From Microbacterium pseudoresistens (GTDB lineage Bacteria > Actinomycetota > Actinomycetes > Actinomycetales > Microbacteriaceae), in the NCBI RefSeq assembly GCF_013409745.1, contig NZ_JACCBH010000001.1:1178001-1242000 (forward strand): a DNA stretch of 64,000 nt, given 5' to 3'. Positions 25,798-35,015 of the stretch are shown here, piece by piece. The translations under genes and the position numbers were made by a program. Below the pieces are notes generated by a model. That model saw only the letters and a list, made by a program, of their open reading frames with translations, searched no databases and was not told the DNA's origin. Numbering within the stretch: position 1 is the first letter of the stretch; each line of letters starts with the position of its first letter.

Positions 25798-27209
25798 AGC
25801 TGCACCTCCGACGGTCGAAGGTCGCGTACCAACTCGAGCACGTCGGGAACCTGCTCCAGTGTCATGAGCCGTCGCAGCACGTCGCGCGCTGCGACGGCCG
25901 GGAACCCCCCGTTCGCCGCGCAGGCGAGGAACTTCCCACGCAGCCGCTCGTCAGACAACGGCTTCGCCGGTGACCCTTCGGGATGCTCGACGGCCGCTTC
26001 CAGCACACGTCCGTCGCGGAGCGCTACGGTAACCTCGACGCGCCCGCCGGTGGCCGGGCTGCTGCGCAGCGCATCCGGGTCCTCTGGTCGCAGCATTCGT
26101 TCCTCGACGAGCTGAACCTTCTCCATCAGCCGACGAACCGCCGGTCGCCACACTGCTTCGTCTTCGAACGAGGCGAGGTCGAGCCGCCCGTCGAGCGCGG
26201 CCGCAGCGAGCGTGTACTCCATGCTGAATTTCGCTTTCAGTCCGGTCTCCGGGCGGTGGTGAATCATCGGGCGCAGTCCGTTCTTGGGCACCGCACATCT
26301 GATGGTCTCGATGTCGTCACCCGTGAACCCGTGCTTCGACCGCAGGCCGAGAATCGCGTCAAGCGGCCGAGCAGCGGCATAGCAGCAGGGGTAGAGTTTG
26401 AGTCCGGTACCCGGCTCGAGCAATGCCCACGGAGCGCCGAGGCTGCCCATCGCTTCTGGCCGAGCCTCTCCGAAGCCGTACAGGTCGAGTACGCCACCGG
26501 CACTCTCGAGCACGCCACCACTTGCTGTGGCACCCGACCTCGCCAGCATCGCGGCGGTCACGCCGTTGCGGGCCGCGAGCCCGCTGTGCAGCGGTTTCGT
26601 GCTGGTACCGAAGTTCAGCATGAGCCCGGCGACCATCGATCCTGCGATGCCGAACGCCGTGACCAACTCACGCTCGGTCAGACCGAGGACGCGGGCGGCG
26701 GCCGCCGTGGTGCCGAAGGTGCCTCCCGTGACGGTCGTGTGGTACCCGCGTTTGTAGTGCGACAGCCCGAGCGCGACACCTGTCTTGGCTGCGACCTCGA
26801 ACCCGACGGCGAACACCGAGATCAACTCGGCTCCATCGACTGGCCGCCCTGCGATGGCAGCCGCCGACAGGCTCGCCGCGAGAATGGGAACGCTGAGGTG
26901 ACCCGAGCCTGGCAGTGCATCGTCATAATCCAGCGCATGTCCCTGGGTGGCGTTCAGGAGTGCTGCGAGCTCCGGTGAGGCGCTGCCGCCGAGTGCCGCG
27001 GCCCACGCAGACCCAGAAGGCCGTGGGTCGCCGAGTCGTGCGTATGCGCCGATTGCCTGCCCAGCCTCGCTTGTGCGGCCCGCGAGCATCACGGCGACCG
27101 AATCGATGATCGGCGCGGCAGCAGCACGGCGCAGCGCAGGGTCAGAGGGCATCGAGCCCAGCACGAACCGGGCGGCGTCGGCGGTCAGTCCTTCGGTGGC
27201 AGGAAGCAT
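25794..27209 (-). CDS. MmgE/PrpD family dehydratase-like protein
   Basis: The 471-residue protein shows MmgE/PrpD features: ATQGHALDYDDALPGSGHLS near residue 90, YKRGYHTTVTGGTFGTTAAA in the middle and AKFSMEYTLAAAALDG late. Known members dehydrate 2-methylcitrate, decarboxylate cis-aconitate or epimerise iminodisuccinate, all acting on small polycarboxylates. It is the first enzyme gene after the regulator and overlaps the CaiB gene by 4 bases. The substrate is unknown. Confidence 0.88.
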   Translation of the reverse strand: MLPATEGLTADAARFVLGSMPSDPALRRAAAAPIIDSVAVMLAGRTSEAGQAIGAYARLGDPRPSGSAWAAALGGSASPELAALLNATQGHALDYDDALPGSGHLSVPILAASLSAAAIAGRPVDGAELISVFAVGFEVAAKTGVALGLSHYKRGYHTTVTGGTFGTTAAAARVLGLTERELVTAFGIAGSMVAGLMLNFGTSTKPLHSGLAARNGVTAAMLARSGATASGGVLESAGGVLDLYGFGEARPEAMGSLGAPWALLEPGTGLKLYPCCYAAARPLDAILGLRSKHGFTGDDIETIRCAVPKNGLRPMIHHRPETGLKAKFSMEYTLAAAALDGRLDLASFEDEAVWRPAVRRLMEKVQLVEERMLRPEDPDALRSSPATGGRVEVTVALRDGRVLEAAVEHPEGSPAKPLSDERLRGKFLACAANGGFPAVAARDVLRRLMTLEQVPDVLELVRDLRPSEVQL

Positions 27210-27215
27210 GTGGTC

Positions 27216-27959
27216 CTATGCGACAGGAGTGTCCGACGGGCCGAACACGACGGCGGATGACCCAAGCGCAGCGCGAGCGGCTTCACGCACGTGGCGCACG
27301 CAGGCTCGCTCAGCGGTATCCGGATCACGTTTCTCGACAGCGGTGACGATCGCGCGCATCTCTTCCACCATGCGCGCCGGCCGGCCGCGCTGCCGCAGGG
27401 TCGTGGATCGGAACACCGTGATCCGCGCTTGCAGCCCAGTGACGATCCGCTTGATCTCGTCGCCGCCTGCGCCGACGAACAGCACCTCGTAGAAGGCGTC
27501 CTTGCCTGACACCAACTCAAGGCTGGCCGCGCCGTCCGCGACGAGTGCGGCGAGACCGTCGACGGCTTCGCGCAGTTGCCCCACCTGCGCTTCCGTCGCC
27601 CGCTCGGTGAAGCGGCGGCAAGCCATCCCCTCCAGCCGGGCTCGGATCTCGTAGAGATCGGCGGTCTCCTCGCGGGTCGGCATGTCGACTGACCAGCCGC
27701 GACCCCGCTCGGTCGTGACGAGACCTTCGGCGGCGAGCTGCTGGAGAGCCTCGCGGATCGTGGGGCGCGAAACGCCGATCGCCTCGACGAGTTCACGCTC
27801 GATCAATCGCTGACCGGGCTTGAGCTCCAGTTTGGTGATAGCGGACCGGATCTGGTCGGCGACGCTCTCGCGTACCGGAGCAACCGCATACCGGCGCGGT
27901 CCACCCAGACCGCCCAGCCCAACGGATGACGGAGGCGATTCGATGGTGGGCTCACTCAT
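27216..27959 (-). CDS. GntR/FadR-subfamily (FCD) transcriptional regulator
   Basis: The 247-residue protein has a GntR winged helix (KPGQRLIERELVEAIGVSRP-like, with TIREALQQLAAEGLVTTERG) and a C-terminal all-helical FCD domain (YEIRARLEGMACRRFTERAT through TAERACVRHVREAARAALG). The Asp/His metal ligands common in FCD domains seem present in part. It lies at the head of the left operon, divergent from tctC, with a TTGTCAGACAA palindrome 23 bases upstream. It probably represses both operons until a pathway acid binds. Confidence 0.88.
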   Translation of the reverse strand: MSEPTIESPPSSVGLGGLGGPRRYAVAPVRESVADQIRSAITKLELKPGQRLIERELVEAIGVSRPTIREALQQLAAEGLVTTERGRGWSVDMPTREETADLYEIRARLEGMACRRFTERATEAQVGQLREAVDGLAALVADGAASLELVSGKDAFYEVLFVGAGGDEIKRIVTGLQARITVFRSTTLRQRGRPARMVEEMRAIVTAVEKRDPDTAERACVRHVREAARAALGSSAVVFGPSDTPVA

Positions 27960-27981
27960 GGTGTGCCCACCCTAGCATTCG

Positions 27982-27992
27982 TTGTCAGACAA
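27982..27992. promoter_or_regulatory. Candidate FadR-type operator TTGTC-A-GACAA
   Basis: A perfect 5+1+5 palindrome lies 23 bases upstream of the GntR start, in the 252-base divergent region 27960-28211. A partial second site (GTATGACAAG) occurs near 28105, closer to tctC. FCD-type regulators often bind TNGTNNNACNA sites, and this one fits. Nothing else recognisable lies in the spacer. Confidence 0.55.
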
Positions 27993-28211
27993 AGAAAACC
28001 TTCCCATGACTCGAAACTCGGAAGCAGGATCGGCAGCATCCCCCTAATTAAGGTTGGGGTGTCAAGATTTCCGCTTGCGTGCCTGCTAGCCAGTCTGTAA
28101 GTTCGTATGACAAGCGCGAACGCGCGGCAATGAGGACGGTATGGTGACGGGCCCAGGCTCCGACCCAATCGCCTCGAGCACGCATGAGCCGTTTCACACC
28201 TGGAGGCAAAG

Positions 28212-29240
28212 ATGTCACTCAGCAGGAAGTCCGCAGCGAAGGCTCTGCGGCAGGCGGCGGTCGCGACCGTCACAGTCGCATCGATGGTCGGTCTGGCCGC
28301 GTGCTCGTCCGGCGGAGAGGCTGGGCCCGAGACGGAGGGTCCCACCAGCACATACCCGGATCGCCAGATCACGTACATCATTCCCTATGACCCGGGCGGT
28401 GCCACTGACACCGCCGGCCGCGAGTTCGCCAGCCAGCTCGGCGCCGAGCTCGGCGGCACCGTCGTGCCGATGAACCAGGCTGGGGGCAGCGGTCTGGTCG
28501 GTGTGACCGCGGCGGTCACAGCCGAGCCCGATGGTTACACGCTCGGCTTCGGCGCGCCGGGCGCGATCCTCATCCAGCCGCTGGTGGACGACAGCATCGC
28601 CACCGCGTCCACCGACAACTACACACCGATCGCGCTCACCGGCACCGGACCGTTCGCCCTGCTGGTCGGTGGCGACTCGGAGTGGAACAGCCTCGGGGAC
28701 CTGGTCGACTATGCGAAGGACCACCCAGGTGAGGTGCAGATCGCGACCACCGGCGGACTGGCCATCAACACGTTTGTGATCCACGCGTTCGCGGCCGAGG
28801 CAGGCATCGATGTGACTCCGATTCCGTTCGACGGTTCGACCGAGGGTCAGCGTGCCTTGCTCGGCGGACAGGTTCAGGCGCTGGTCGCTAGCGCCTCCGG
28901 CGTCGTCGGTCAGGTCGAGAGTGGCGAGATGAAAGCCTTGGCGGTCAGCGGTTCGGAGGACTTCCACGACCTGCCCGACACGCCGACGTTCGACTCCGAC
29001 GGCTACTACGTTCCTTTCGAGGGTGCCTACATGACGGTCGCTCCGAAGGGGCTACCGGATGACGTGTTGCAGCGGATTCTCGATGCGACGGCCGTCGTTC
29101 TCGATAACGACGCCTGGAAGGAGTGGTGTGCCGAGAACGGTACCACGCCGAAGAACCTCACTGGTGATGCATTGACTAACTGGATTCACGAGCAGCAGGA
29201 TGCGCTGATGCCGTATCTCGAGCTCGTCCAAGGCAGTTGA
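28212..29240 (+). CDS. tctC: Tripartite tricarboxylate transporter binding lipoprotein (TctC/Bug type)
   Basis: The 342-residue protein has a lipoprotein signal (VATVTVASMVGLAACSSGGE, lipobox LAAC). The mature part is a Bug-family receptor: YPDRQITYIIPYDPGGATDT, then VVPMNQAGGSGLVGVTAAVT, matching the family carboxylate-binding turn. It captures an extracellular carboxylate for the TctBA permease encoded next. Its place at the head of the operon suggests that the pathway substrate is an organic acid. Confidence 0.9.
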   Translation: MSLSRKSAAKALRQAAVATVTVASMVGLAACSSGGEAGPETEGPTSTYPDRQITYIIPYDPGGATDTAGREFASQLGAELGGTVVPMNQAGGSGLVGVTAAVTAEPDGYTLGFGAPGAILIQPLVDDSIATASTDNYTPIALTGTGPFALLVGGDSEWNSLGDLVDYAKDHPGEVQIATTGGLAINTFVIHAFAAEAGIDVTPIPFDGSTEGQRALLGGQVQALVASASGVVGQVESGEMKALAVSGSEDFHDLPDTPTFDSDGYYVPFEGAYMTVAPKGLPDDVLQRILDATAVVLDNDAWKEWCAENGTTPKNLTGDALTNWIHEQQDALMPYLELVQGS

Positions 29241-29309
29241 TTGCGGGCGGGGATCCGGCGTGAGTCGAGTCCCCGCCTCACCCGGCAGATCGATCGTAAG
29301 GAAACAACC

Positions 29310-29792
29310 GTGGGAATCATCGGTACCAAACGCCGCGGGCGCATCGTCGTCGGTGCTGCAGGCGCGATCATCGGGGCCATCTACCTGATCATGGCCTTTC
29401 AGTTATCGATGGGTAGACCTGCCGCCCCCGGCCCGGGTGTGTTTCCTGTCGTAGTCGGCATCTTTCTCATCGTCGCCTCGATCGGCATGATCCTCGAGGC
29501 CGTCGTCTCGTCCGCTCTCGAGGGGGATATCGAGTTCCCCCGCGGCCCGGCACTCAAACGGTTGGCCATATTCGTCGGCGGCACTCTAGCGTTCATCGTC
29601 CTGCTGCCGGTGCTCGGGCTCTTCCTGAGCGCCGCGCTCTACATCCTGCTGGTGATCAAGGCGCTCGGCCGAAAGGGGTGGCTCGTGCCGCTCATCGCCT
29701 CTGCGGCCTTGTCGGCCATCGTCGCGGTCTCGTTCGTCATACTGCTCAAAGTACCGCTGTCGATCCTGCCCCCGGCCCTCCACCTGCTCTGA
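29310..29792 (+). CDS. tctB: Tripartite tricarboxylate transporter small membrane subunit
   Basis: The 160-residue protein has four hydrophobic segments (GRIVVGAAGAIIGAIYLIMA, VFPVVVGIFLIVASIGMILE, LAIFVGGTLAFIVLLPVLGL and SAIVAVSFVILLKVPLSILP) and the TctB signature of a short, variable protein between TctC and TctA. The start is GTG 29310, 7 bases after AAGGA. An earlier in-frame start would lack a ribosome binding site. Confidence 0.85.
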   Translation: MGIIGTKRRGRIVVGAAGAIIGAIYLIMAFQLSMGRPAAPGPGVFPVVVGIFLIVASIGMILEAVVSSALEGDIEFPRGPALKRLAIFVGGTLAFIVLLPVLGLFLSAALYILLVIKALGRKGWLVPLIASAALSAIVAVSFVILLKVPLSILPPALHLL

Positions 29793-29796
29793 AGAC

Positions 29797-31317
29797 ATGG
29801 ACTCCCTCTTCGACCTGCTCGGCGGCATGGCCGCCGCTCTTCAGCCCGAGCTGCTCATCGCTACCCTCCTCGGTGCGTTCGTCGGCACGCTGATCGGCGT
29901 GCTTCCCGGGGTGGGCCCGGTCGCCGGGTCTGCGCTCGTGCTGCCATTCACCTTCCAGTTCGGGCCGGCGGTGGGCATTGCCACGGTCATCGCCATCTAC
30001 CTCGGCTCCCAGTTCGGCAGCTCGACGAGTGCTGTGCTCATCAAGATCCCCGGAGAGGCCAGCTCGATCCCAGCGACCATCGACGGCTACGCCATGGCGC
30101 AGCGAGGCCGCGCCGGTGCGGCGCTGACCATCATGGCTGTCGGTTCATTCATCGCCGGCACACTCTCACTGATCGCGTTCACGTTCGTGGCACCGGTGCT
30201 CAGCGACTGGTCGCTGCTGTTCGGTCCAGCCGAGTTCTTCGCCCTCACCGCCGGCGGGCTCATCTTGCTGTCGCGGATCGCCGGCGGCAGCCTGATGTCC
30301 GGGCTCTTCCCGCTCGCGATCGGGATCGGTTTCGGCACCGTCGGCATCGAGGGCGCCAGTGGAGTGGCGCGGTTCACGTTCGGCTCGGTTCCCCTGCTGC
30401 TCGGCTTCTCCCTCGTGGCCCTCGCGGTGGGGATGTATGGCATGGCCGAACTCGCCCGTGTCGTCGAGGACCGGGACCAGGCGCGTTTCCCCAAGCCGGT
30501 GCCGTTTCGTGAACTGCTGCCGAACCGGGAGGAGTGGGGACGATCCGTCGCTCCATGGGGTCGCGGCACCGTGATCGGGTTCCTGTACGGTCTTCTGCCC
30601 GTACCTTCAGCCACCCTCGGCTCCTTCACCGCCTACCAGGTGGAGAAGTCGGTCTCCAAGAACCGCAAAGAGATCGGGAGTGGCGCGGTCGAGGGCATCG
30701 CGGGGCCCGAGGCTGCCAACAACAGTGCCGTCATCGGCGGCCTGATTCCGCTGCTCATTCTCGGTCTGCCCTTCTCGGCCACCCTCGCTCTGGTGATCTC
30801 CGCGATGCAGGTGCAGGGCATTCAACCGGGCCCGCTGCTGATCACGCAGCATCCCGAACTGTTCTGGGGTGTCGTCGGCGCGACCGTGATCGCCAACGTG
30901 GTGCTGTTGATCCTGAACGTTCCGCTGGTCGGCGTGTGGGCGTCGGTGCTCCGGATCCGCCGGCATTACCTGGTTCCGATGATCATGGTAATCGCCGTGG
31001 TCGGGGCCTACAGCTATCGCAACAGCATGTTCGATGTCTACTCGCTGTTCGTGTTCGGTCTGCTCGGCTACCTCCTGCACCGGCTCGACATGAGCCTTGC
31101 GGCGCTGCTGCTCGGCCTCGTACTCGGGCCGTTGATCGAGAAGTACTTCATCCAGGTGCTCTACCTGGGACAGGGCGACCCGTTCGCCTTCGTTTCGGGG
31201 GTCGCCGGTTTCCTTTGGGCAGCGGTTGCGATCGCCCTGCTGGCGGTCGGATTCGTCAGCATCCGGCGCAGGCTCAAGGGTCGCCGTCTGGCCCCCGCGC
31301 TGCTGGAGGACGAATGA
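29797..31317 (+). CDS. tctA: Tripartite tricarboxylate transporter large membrane subunit
   Basis: The 506-residue permease shows the TctA hallmark GTLIGVLPGVGPVAGSALVL and the related block GSQFGSSTSAVLIKIPGEAS. A second inverted-repeat-like block GIAGPEAANNSAVIGGLIPL follows, with about 11 membrane spans. It begins 5 bases after tctB. Together with TctB and TctC it would import a di- or tricarboxylate using an ion gradient. Confidence 0.93.
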   Translation: MDSLFDLLGGMAAALQPELLIATLLGAFVGTLIGVLPGVGPVAGSALVLPFTFQFGPAVGIATVIAIYLGSQFGSSTSAVLIKIPGEASSIPATIDGYAMAQRGRAGAALTIMAVGSFIAGTLSLIAFTFVAPVLSDWSLLFGPAEFFALTAGGLILLSRIAGGSLMSGLFPLAIGIGFGTVGIEGASGVARFTFGSVPLLLGFSLVALAVGMYGMAELARVVEDRDQARFPKPVPFRELLPNREEWGRSVAPWGRGTVIGFLYGLLPVPSATLGSFTAYQVEKSVSKNRKEIGSGAVEGIAGPEAANNSAVIGGLIPLLILGLPFSATLALVISAMQVQGIQPGPLLITQHPELFWGVVGATVIANVVLLILNVPLVGVWASVLRIRRHYLVPMIMVIAVVGAYSYRNSMFDVYSLFVFGLLGYLLHRLDMSLAALLLGLVLGPLIEKYFIQVLYLGQGDPFAFVSGVAGFLWAAVAIALLAVGFVSIRRRLKGRRLAPALLEDE

Positions 31318-32675
31318 CCGCGTTCACGCTCACCATCACCGGTGACAGCATCATCAACCACCGCATCCGCGACATCGAAGACACGCGGTTTCTGCAACTG
31401 ATGTCGGTGCTGCAGGACTCGACGGTGGCGGTAACCCACTTCGAGAGCCTCATCCACGACTATGCCGGCCCCGCCCTTCACCCCGCCGCCGAGGCCGGCT
31501 GGACCTGGATGCGCTCGCCCGCCGCAGTGACCGAGGAACTGGCTTGGCTCGGCATCGATGCGGTATCGCTCGCCTCCAACCACGCCGGTGACTACGGCAC
31601 GGGCGGCCTGGTCAGCACCTGGGCCGCGCTCGAGCGTGCCGGCATTCCGCACGCAGGGACCGGCTCTGACCTCGACACGGCGCGGGCGCCGGCGTTCTTC
31701 TTCGATCGCGGCCGAAAGTTCGCGTTGGTATCGATGTCGAGCTCTGTGCCCGCATCGGCGATCGCGGCATCGGCGCGCGGCGGTATCGGCGGGCGATCGG
31801 GAGTGAACCCGCTGCGGTTCCAGCACCGAGTGGATACGGCGACGATGAGGCGGATCGAGCAGCTCGCCACCGAGCTGGGGTTCTGGTGCGAACAGTCGGC
31901 CACCGACCGCTGGCTCGTGCACCCGCCGGGACTGCACAACAGCATCCGCCGCTTCGAGGTCGACGACGACGTCGACGGTGCACGGATCGTCGCCGACCCC
32001 GCCGACTGGCACGGGAACCTGGCGGCGGTACGAGATGCGGCGGCGCGGTCCGACGTTGCGATCGTGCACATCCACAACCACGAATGGGACCCAGAGACCG
32101 GACTCGAGCATCCACCCGCGTTCATCGCGGAGTTCGCACGCGCGTGCATCGACGCGGGCGCGGCCGTGGTGGTCGCCGAAGGGAGCCACGCACCGTTTCG
32201 CGGGGTCGAGCTTCACCGCGACGGAGTCATCTTCTACGACCCGGGCGAGTTGTTCATGCAGTCACGCCATGTCACCCGCCTGCCGCAGGGCTTCTATGAA
32301 CGTCAGCAGGCGGCGCCCGGCGACGGAATCGCCGACGTGCTGAGTGCTCGCAACGTGAAAGGACGTAGCGTGGTCAGCCCGCCCGGAGGCTACCGAGCCG
32401 GCCCGGTCGACGGCGGCTACCTCGCGACCGTCTCCTTCGACGATGCCTTCGTGGTGACCGGGGTCGAGCTGGTGCCGTACGACCGGCATCGCCTACCGGG
32501 CGAGCACGGCGACGTGCCGCGGCTCGCCCGGCCCGAGACCGCAACCGCAATTCTGTCGCGCGTCGACGAGTTGAGCGCCCCGTATGGCACCCGCGTTCGT
32601 GAGGCGAATGGCAGAGGCATTGTGGCCGCCGGGACGGACCCGGCGCGAGAGCACAGAGGAGAATTCGGAACTTGA
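31314..32675 (+). CDS. CapA/PgsA-like metallophosphatase-fold protein
   Basis: The 453-residue protein resembles the PGA_cap domain: LTITGDSIINHRIRDIED at the start, then HFESLIHDYAGPALHPA, WLGIDAVSLASNHAGDYGTG, VAIVHIHNHEWDPETG and VVVAEGSHAPFRGVELHRDG. These form the Asp/His/Asn metal site of calcineurin-like proteins. The family is best known from poly-gamma-glutamate capsule synthesis, so its presence within a catabolic operon, coupled to tctA by ATGA, is odd. There is no signal peptide, so it is likely cytosolic. A hydrolase role in the pathway is a guess. Confidence 0.8.
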   Translation: MTAFTLTITGDSIINHRIRDIEDTRFLQLMSVLQDSTVAVTHFESLIHDYAGPALHPAAEAGWTWMRSPAAVTEELAWLGIDAVSLASNHAGDYGTGGLVSTWAALERAGIPHAGTGSDLDTARAPAFFFDRGRKFALVSMSSSVPASAIAASARGGIGGRSGVNPLRFQHRVDTATMRRIEQLATELGFWCEQSATDRWLVHPPGLHNSIRRFEVDDDVDGARIVADPADWHGNLAAVRDAAARSDVAIVHIHNHEWDPETGLEHPPAFIAEFARACIDAGAAVVVAEGSHAPFRGVELHRDGVIFYDPGELFMQSRHVTRLPQGFYERQQAAPGDGIADVLSARNVKGRSVVSPPGGYRAGPVDGGYLATVSFDDAFVVTGVELVPYDRHRLPGEHGDVPRLARPETATAILSRVDELSAPYGTRVREANGRGIVAAGTDPAREHRGEFGT

Positions 32676-33814
32676 GTATTCACGAGCGCGATCAGATTGC
32701 AATCATCGGGGTCGGCACCACATCGTTCCGCCAACTGTTCGAGAAGAAGGATGCGACGCACTCGGCATACGATCTCGCGGCTGACGCGTTCGCGCTTGCG
32801 CTTGCTGATGCGGGCATCGAGAAAGACGAGATCGACGGCCTGTTCAGCGCCCGGGTGCCTTCGTACATCCGCATGGCCGATGTCCTGGGCATCCAGCGTC
32901 CGAAGGTGCTCAACGGCTTCGACGGCGCAGGTCGGATGAGCGGCGTCTCTCTGCAGCTCGCCGCCGCTGCGATCCAGAGCGGGCTGGCAACGACGATCGC
33001 CCTCGTGTACGGCAACAACGGTCGCTCTGCGGGTGCGAAGTACGGCGGCGAGACACCGTCGCCGACCGGGCTGTACGACGCTTCGTACGGCATGACATCC
33101 CCTGGTGCGTCCCTTGCGCTGATGTGGCAGCGCTACACGGAAACCTATGGAGTGCCGGATGGCGCGCTCGCCCCGCTGGCGATGAACAATCGCTGCAACG
33201 CATCCTTGAATCCTGATGCGGTGTTCCGGGAGCCGTTCGACAAGCAGACCTATCTCGACGCGTCGTACATCGCCGAACCTCTGCGGCTGCTCGACTATTG
33301 CCTCATCAACGACGGTGGGGTCGCCCTGATCGTCACCACCGTGGAGCGGGCACGCAAGCTCGGGGGCCCGGTGGTCGTGCTCAGCGCCACCGCGGGTCGC
33401 GGTGACGTCACCAACTTCTATGCGAGCGACGACTATTGGCTGGAGTCGTCTCGCGCCGTCGCGGCAGACCTGCGTGAGAAGTCGGGCGTCGGCCCCGACC
33501 AGATCAAGTGCGTGCAGATCTACGACAACTTCACTCCCACAATCCTGTTCTCGCTGGAGGGCTTCGGGTTCTGTGAGCCGGGTGAGGGGTGGCGGTTCGT
33601 CGACCAGGACTTCGAGTCGCCCGACGCTCTCGCCATCAACACGAGCGGTGGCCACACCTCGGAGGGCTACATGCAGGGCTGGGCACTGCACGCTGAGGCG
33701 GTGCGGCAACTGCGCGGCGACTCGGCAGGCAAGCAGCTCAAGGATGTCGACGTCGTGCAGTACATCTGCGCGTCGCCGATCATCACCTCGCACATCTTCC
33801 GGCGGCTGGAGTGA
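32672..33814 (+). CDS. Thiolase-like (SCP2/Ltp-type) protein lacking the nucleophile Cys
   Basis: The 380-residue thiolase-fold protein starts at TTG in a TTGA overlap with the preceding stop, after GAGGAG. It keeps IAIIGVGTTSFRQLFEKKDA and the C-terminal NTSGGHTSEGYMQGWALHAE and EAVRQLRGDSAG. Where thiolases have their acyl-accepting Cys, it reads LNGFDGAGRMSGVSLQLA. Such Cys-less members paired with a Zn-ribbon/OB protein include steroid side-chain aldolases (Ltp2 with DUF35). It is followed by its DUF35 partner gene. Confidence 0.85.
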   Translation: MSIHERDQIAIIGVGTTSFRQLFEKKDATHSAYDLAADAFALALADAGIEKDEIDGLFSARVPSYIRMADVLGIQRPKVLNGFDGAGRMSGVSLQLAAAAIQSGLATTIALVYGNNGRSAGAKYGGETPSPTGLYDASYGMTSPGASLALMWQRYTETYGVPDGALAPLAMNNRCNASLNPDAVFREPFDKQTYLDASYIAEPLRLLDYCLINDGGVALIVTTVERARKLGGPVVVLSATAGRGDVTNFYASDDYWLESSRAVAADLREKSGVGPDQIKCVQIYDNFTPTILFSLEGFGFCEPGEGWRFVDQDFESPDALAINTSGGHTSEGYMQGWALHAEAVRQLRGDSAGKQLKDVDVVQYICASPIITSHIFRRLE

Positions 33815-33860
33815 TCCGCGCCCACCGCACACAGGCCTGTCGCACCCAAACGGAGGACAC

Positions 33861-34265
33861 ATGACAAGCGAACCACTGACCCCGGACGAGACCTACTGGG
33901 ACTACTGTTCCAGGGGCGAGTTGCGCCTGCAGCACTGCGCAGGCTGCGGCAGTTGGCTGTTCCCGCCAGGCCTGCGTTGCAACACCTGCCTGAGTAGGGA
34001 CCTGCACTGGGAGCCGGTCAGCGGCCGTGCGGTCGTGTGGTCATGGTTGCGGATGCACCGCAAGTACTTCACCGATCCGGCTCTCACCCCGCCCTACCTG
34101 GTGACCATGGTGCAATTGGCGGAAGGGCCGCGGATGATCTCGTCGATCCAGACGACTGAGCGGGACCCCAGGGTCGGCGAGACCCTGCATCTCGTCTTCG
34201 ACGACGTCGAAGACGCGAACGGGCACCGGCTTCCGCGGTTCGCCTACGCGGAGGCAAACCGATGA
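33861..34265 (+). CDS. Zn-ribbon/OB-fold protein (DUF35 family), partner of the first thiolase
   Basis: The 134-residue protein has a rubredoxin-like zinc ribbon with two CxxC pairs (LQHCAGCGSW and LRCNTCLSRDLHW), followed by an OB fold (GRAVVWSWLRMHRKYF, PYLVTMVQLAEGPRMISSIQ). DUF35 proteins bind next to thiolase-fold aldolases or thiolases and bring in acyl-CoA. GGAGG precedes the ATG, and the end overlaps the next gene by 4 bases (ATGA). Confidence 0.88.
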   Translation: MTSEPLTPDETYWDYCSRGELRLQHCAGCGSWLFPPGLRCNTCLSRDLHWEPVSGRAVVWSWLRMHRKYFTDPALTPPYLVTMVQLAEGPRMISSIQTTERDPRVGETLHLVFDDVEDANGHRLPRFAYAEANR

Positions 34266-34975
34266 CCGAGCAGTTGGTTACCGTCGAGACCCATGGTGAC
34301 GTCGCGATCGTCACACTCAACCGCCCGGAGAAGCGCAACGCCGTCAATCGTGAGCTGTCGCTGCAACTACGGCGGGCGTTCGTCGCGAACGAGGAGCGCA
34401 AGGTCGTCGTGCTTACCGGCGCCGACCCGGCGTTCTGCGCCGGAGTGGATCTCAATGAGCGGCGCGATCCGAAGTGGTCGGACACCCTCGGCGCGGAAGA
34501 TGCTCAGCACTGGCTGGACACCATCGAGGCGATCCGTCGCACCCCGTCGGTCGTGATCGCGGCCGTGAACGGCGCTGCTCTCGGCGGCGGGCTGACCCTG
34601 GTCAACGCCGCAGAGCTGGCGATCGCCTCCGGGCGGGCGCGGTTCGGCGCTCCCGAGCTGTCGTTCGGCAGCTTCCCAGCGCTGTCTGGTTCGAGCAGCC
34701 TGCTCACCGTGGCGCCGAAGCACGCTGCCGAGCTCATTCTCACCGCCGAGCCCGTGGACGCGTTCACCGCGCAGCGGTGGGGCATTGTCAACCGGGTCGT
34801 GTCTCACGATGAGTTGATCTTGTCGGCGCGCGAACTCGCGGACAAGATCGCCGCTTGGCCGGCTCCGACGCTCGGCTTCGCGAAGCGCGCCATCCACGAG
34901 CTCGCTCAACGGGGTTGGTCCGCGGCCCTGAACGAGGGCGTGCTGATCTCCGCTCTCACCAGGAGGCTCACGTGA
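34262..34975 (+). CDS. Enoyl-CoA hydratase/isomerase (second copy)
   Basis: The 237-residue crotonase-fold protein starts MTEQLVTVETHGDVAIVTLN and has RPEKRNAVNRELS, AGVDLNERR, IAAVNGAALGGGLTLVNAAE and the RFGAPELSFGSFPALSG block. It is only distantly like the copy at 22689, so the two probably act on different intermediates. It is shorter than most (about 260), lacking part of the C-terminal helices. Confidence 0.88.
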   Translation: MTEQLVTVETHGDVAIVTLNRPEKRNAVNRELSLQLRRAFVANEERKVVVLTGADPAFCAGVDLNERRDPKWSDTLGAEDAQHWLDTIEAIRRTPSVVIAAVNGAALGGGLTLVNAAELAIASGRARFGAPELSFGSFPALSGSSSLLTVAPKHAAELILTAEPVDAFTAQRWGIVNRVVSHDELILSARELADKIAAWPAPTLGFAKRAIHELAQRGWSAALNEGVLISALTRRLT

Positions 34976-35015
34976 TGCGTGGCCGTCTTCCGAAACGCGA
35001 TTGGAGAGTGAGCTG

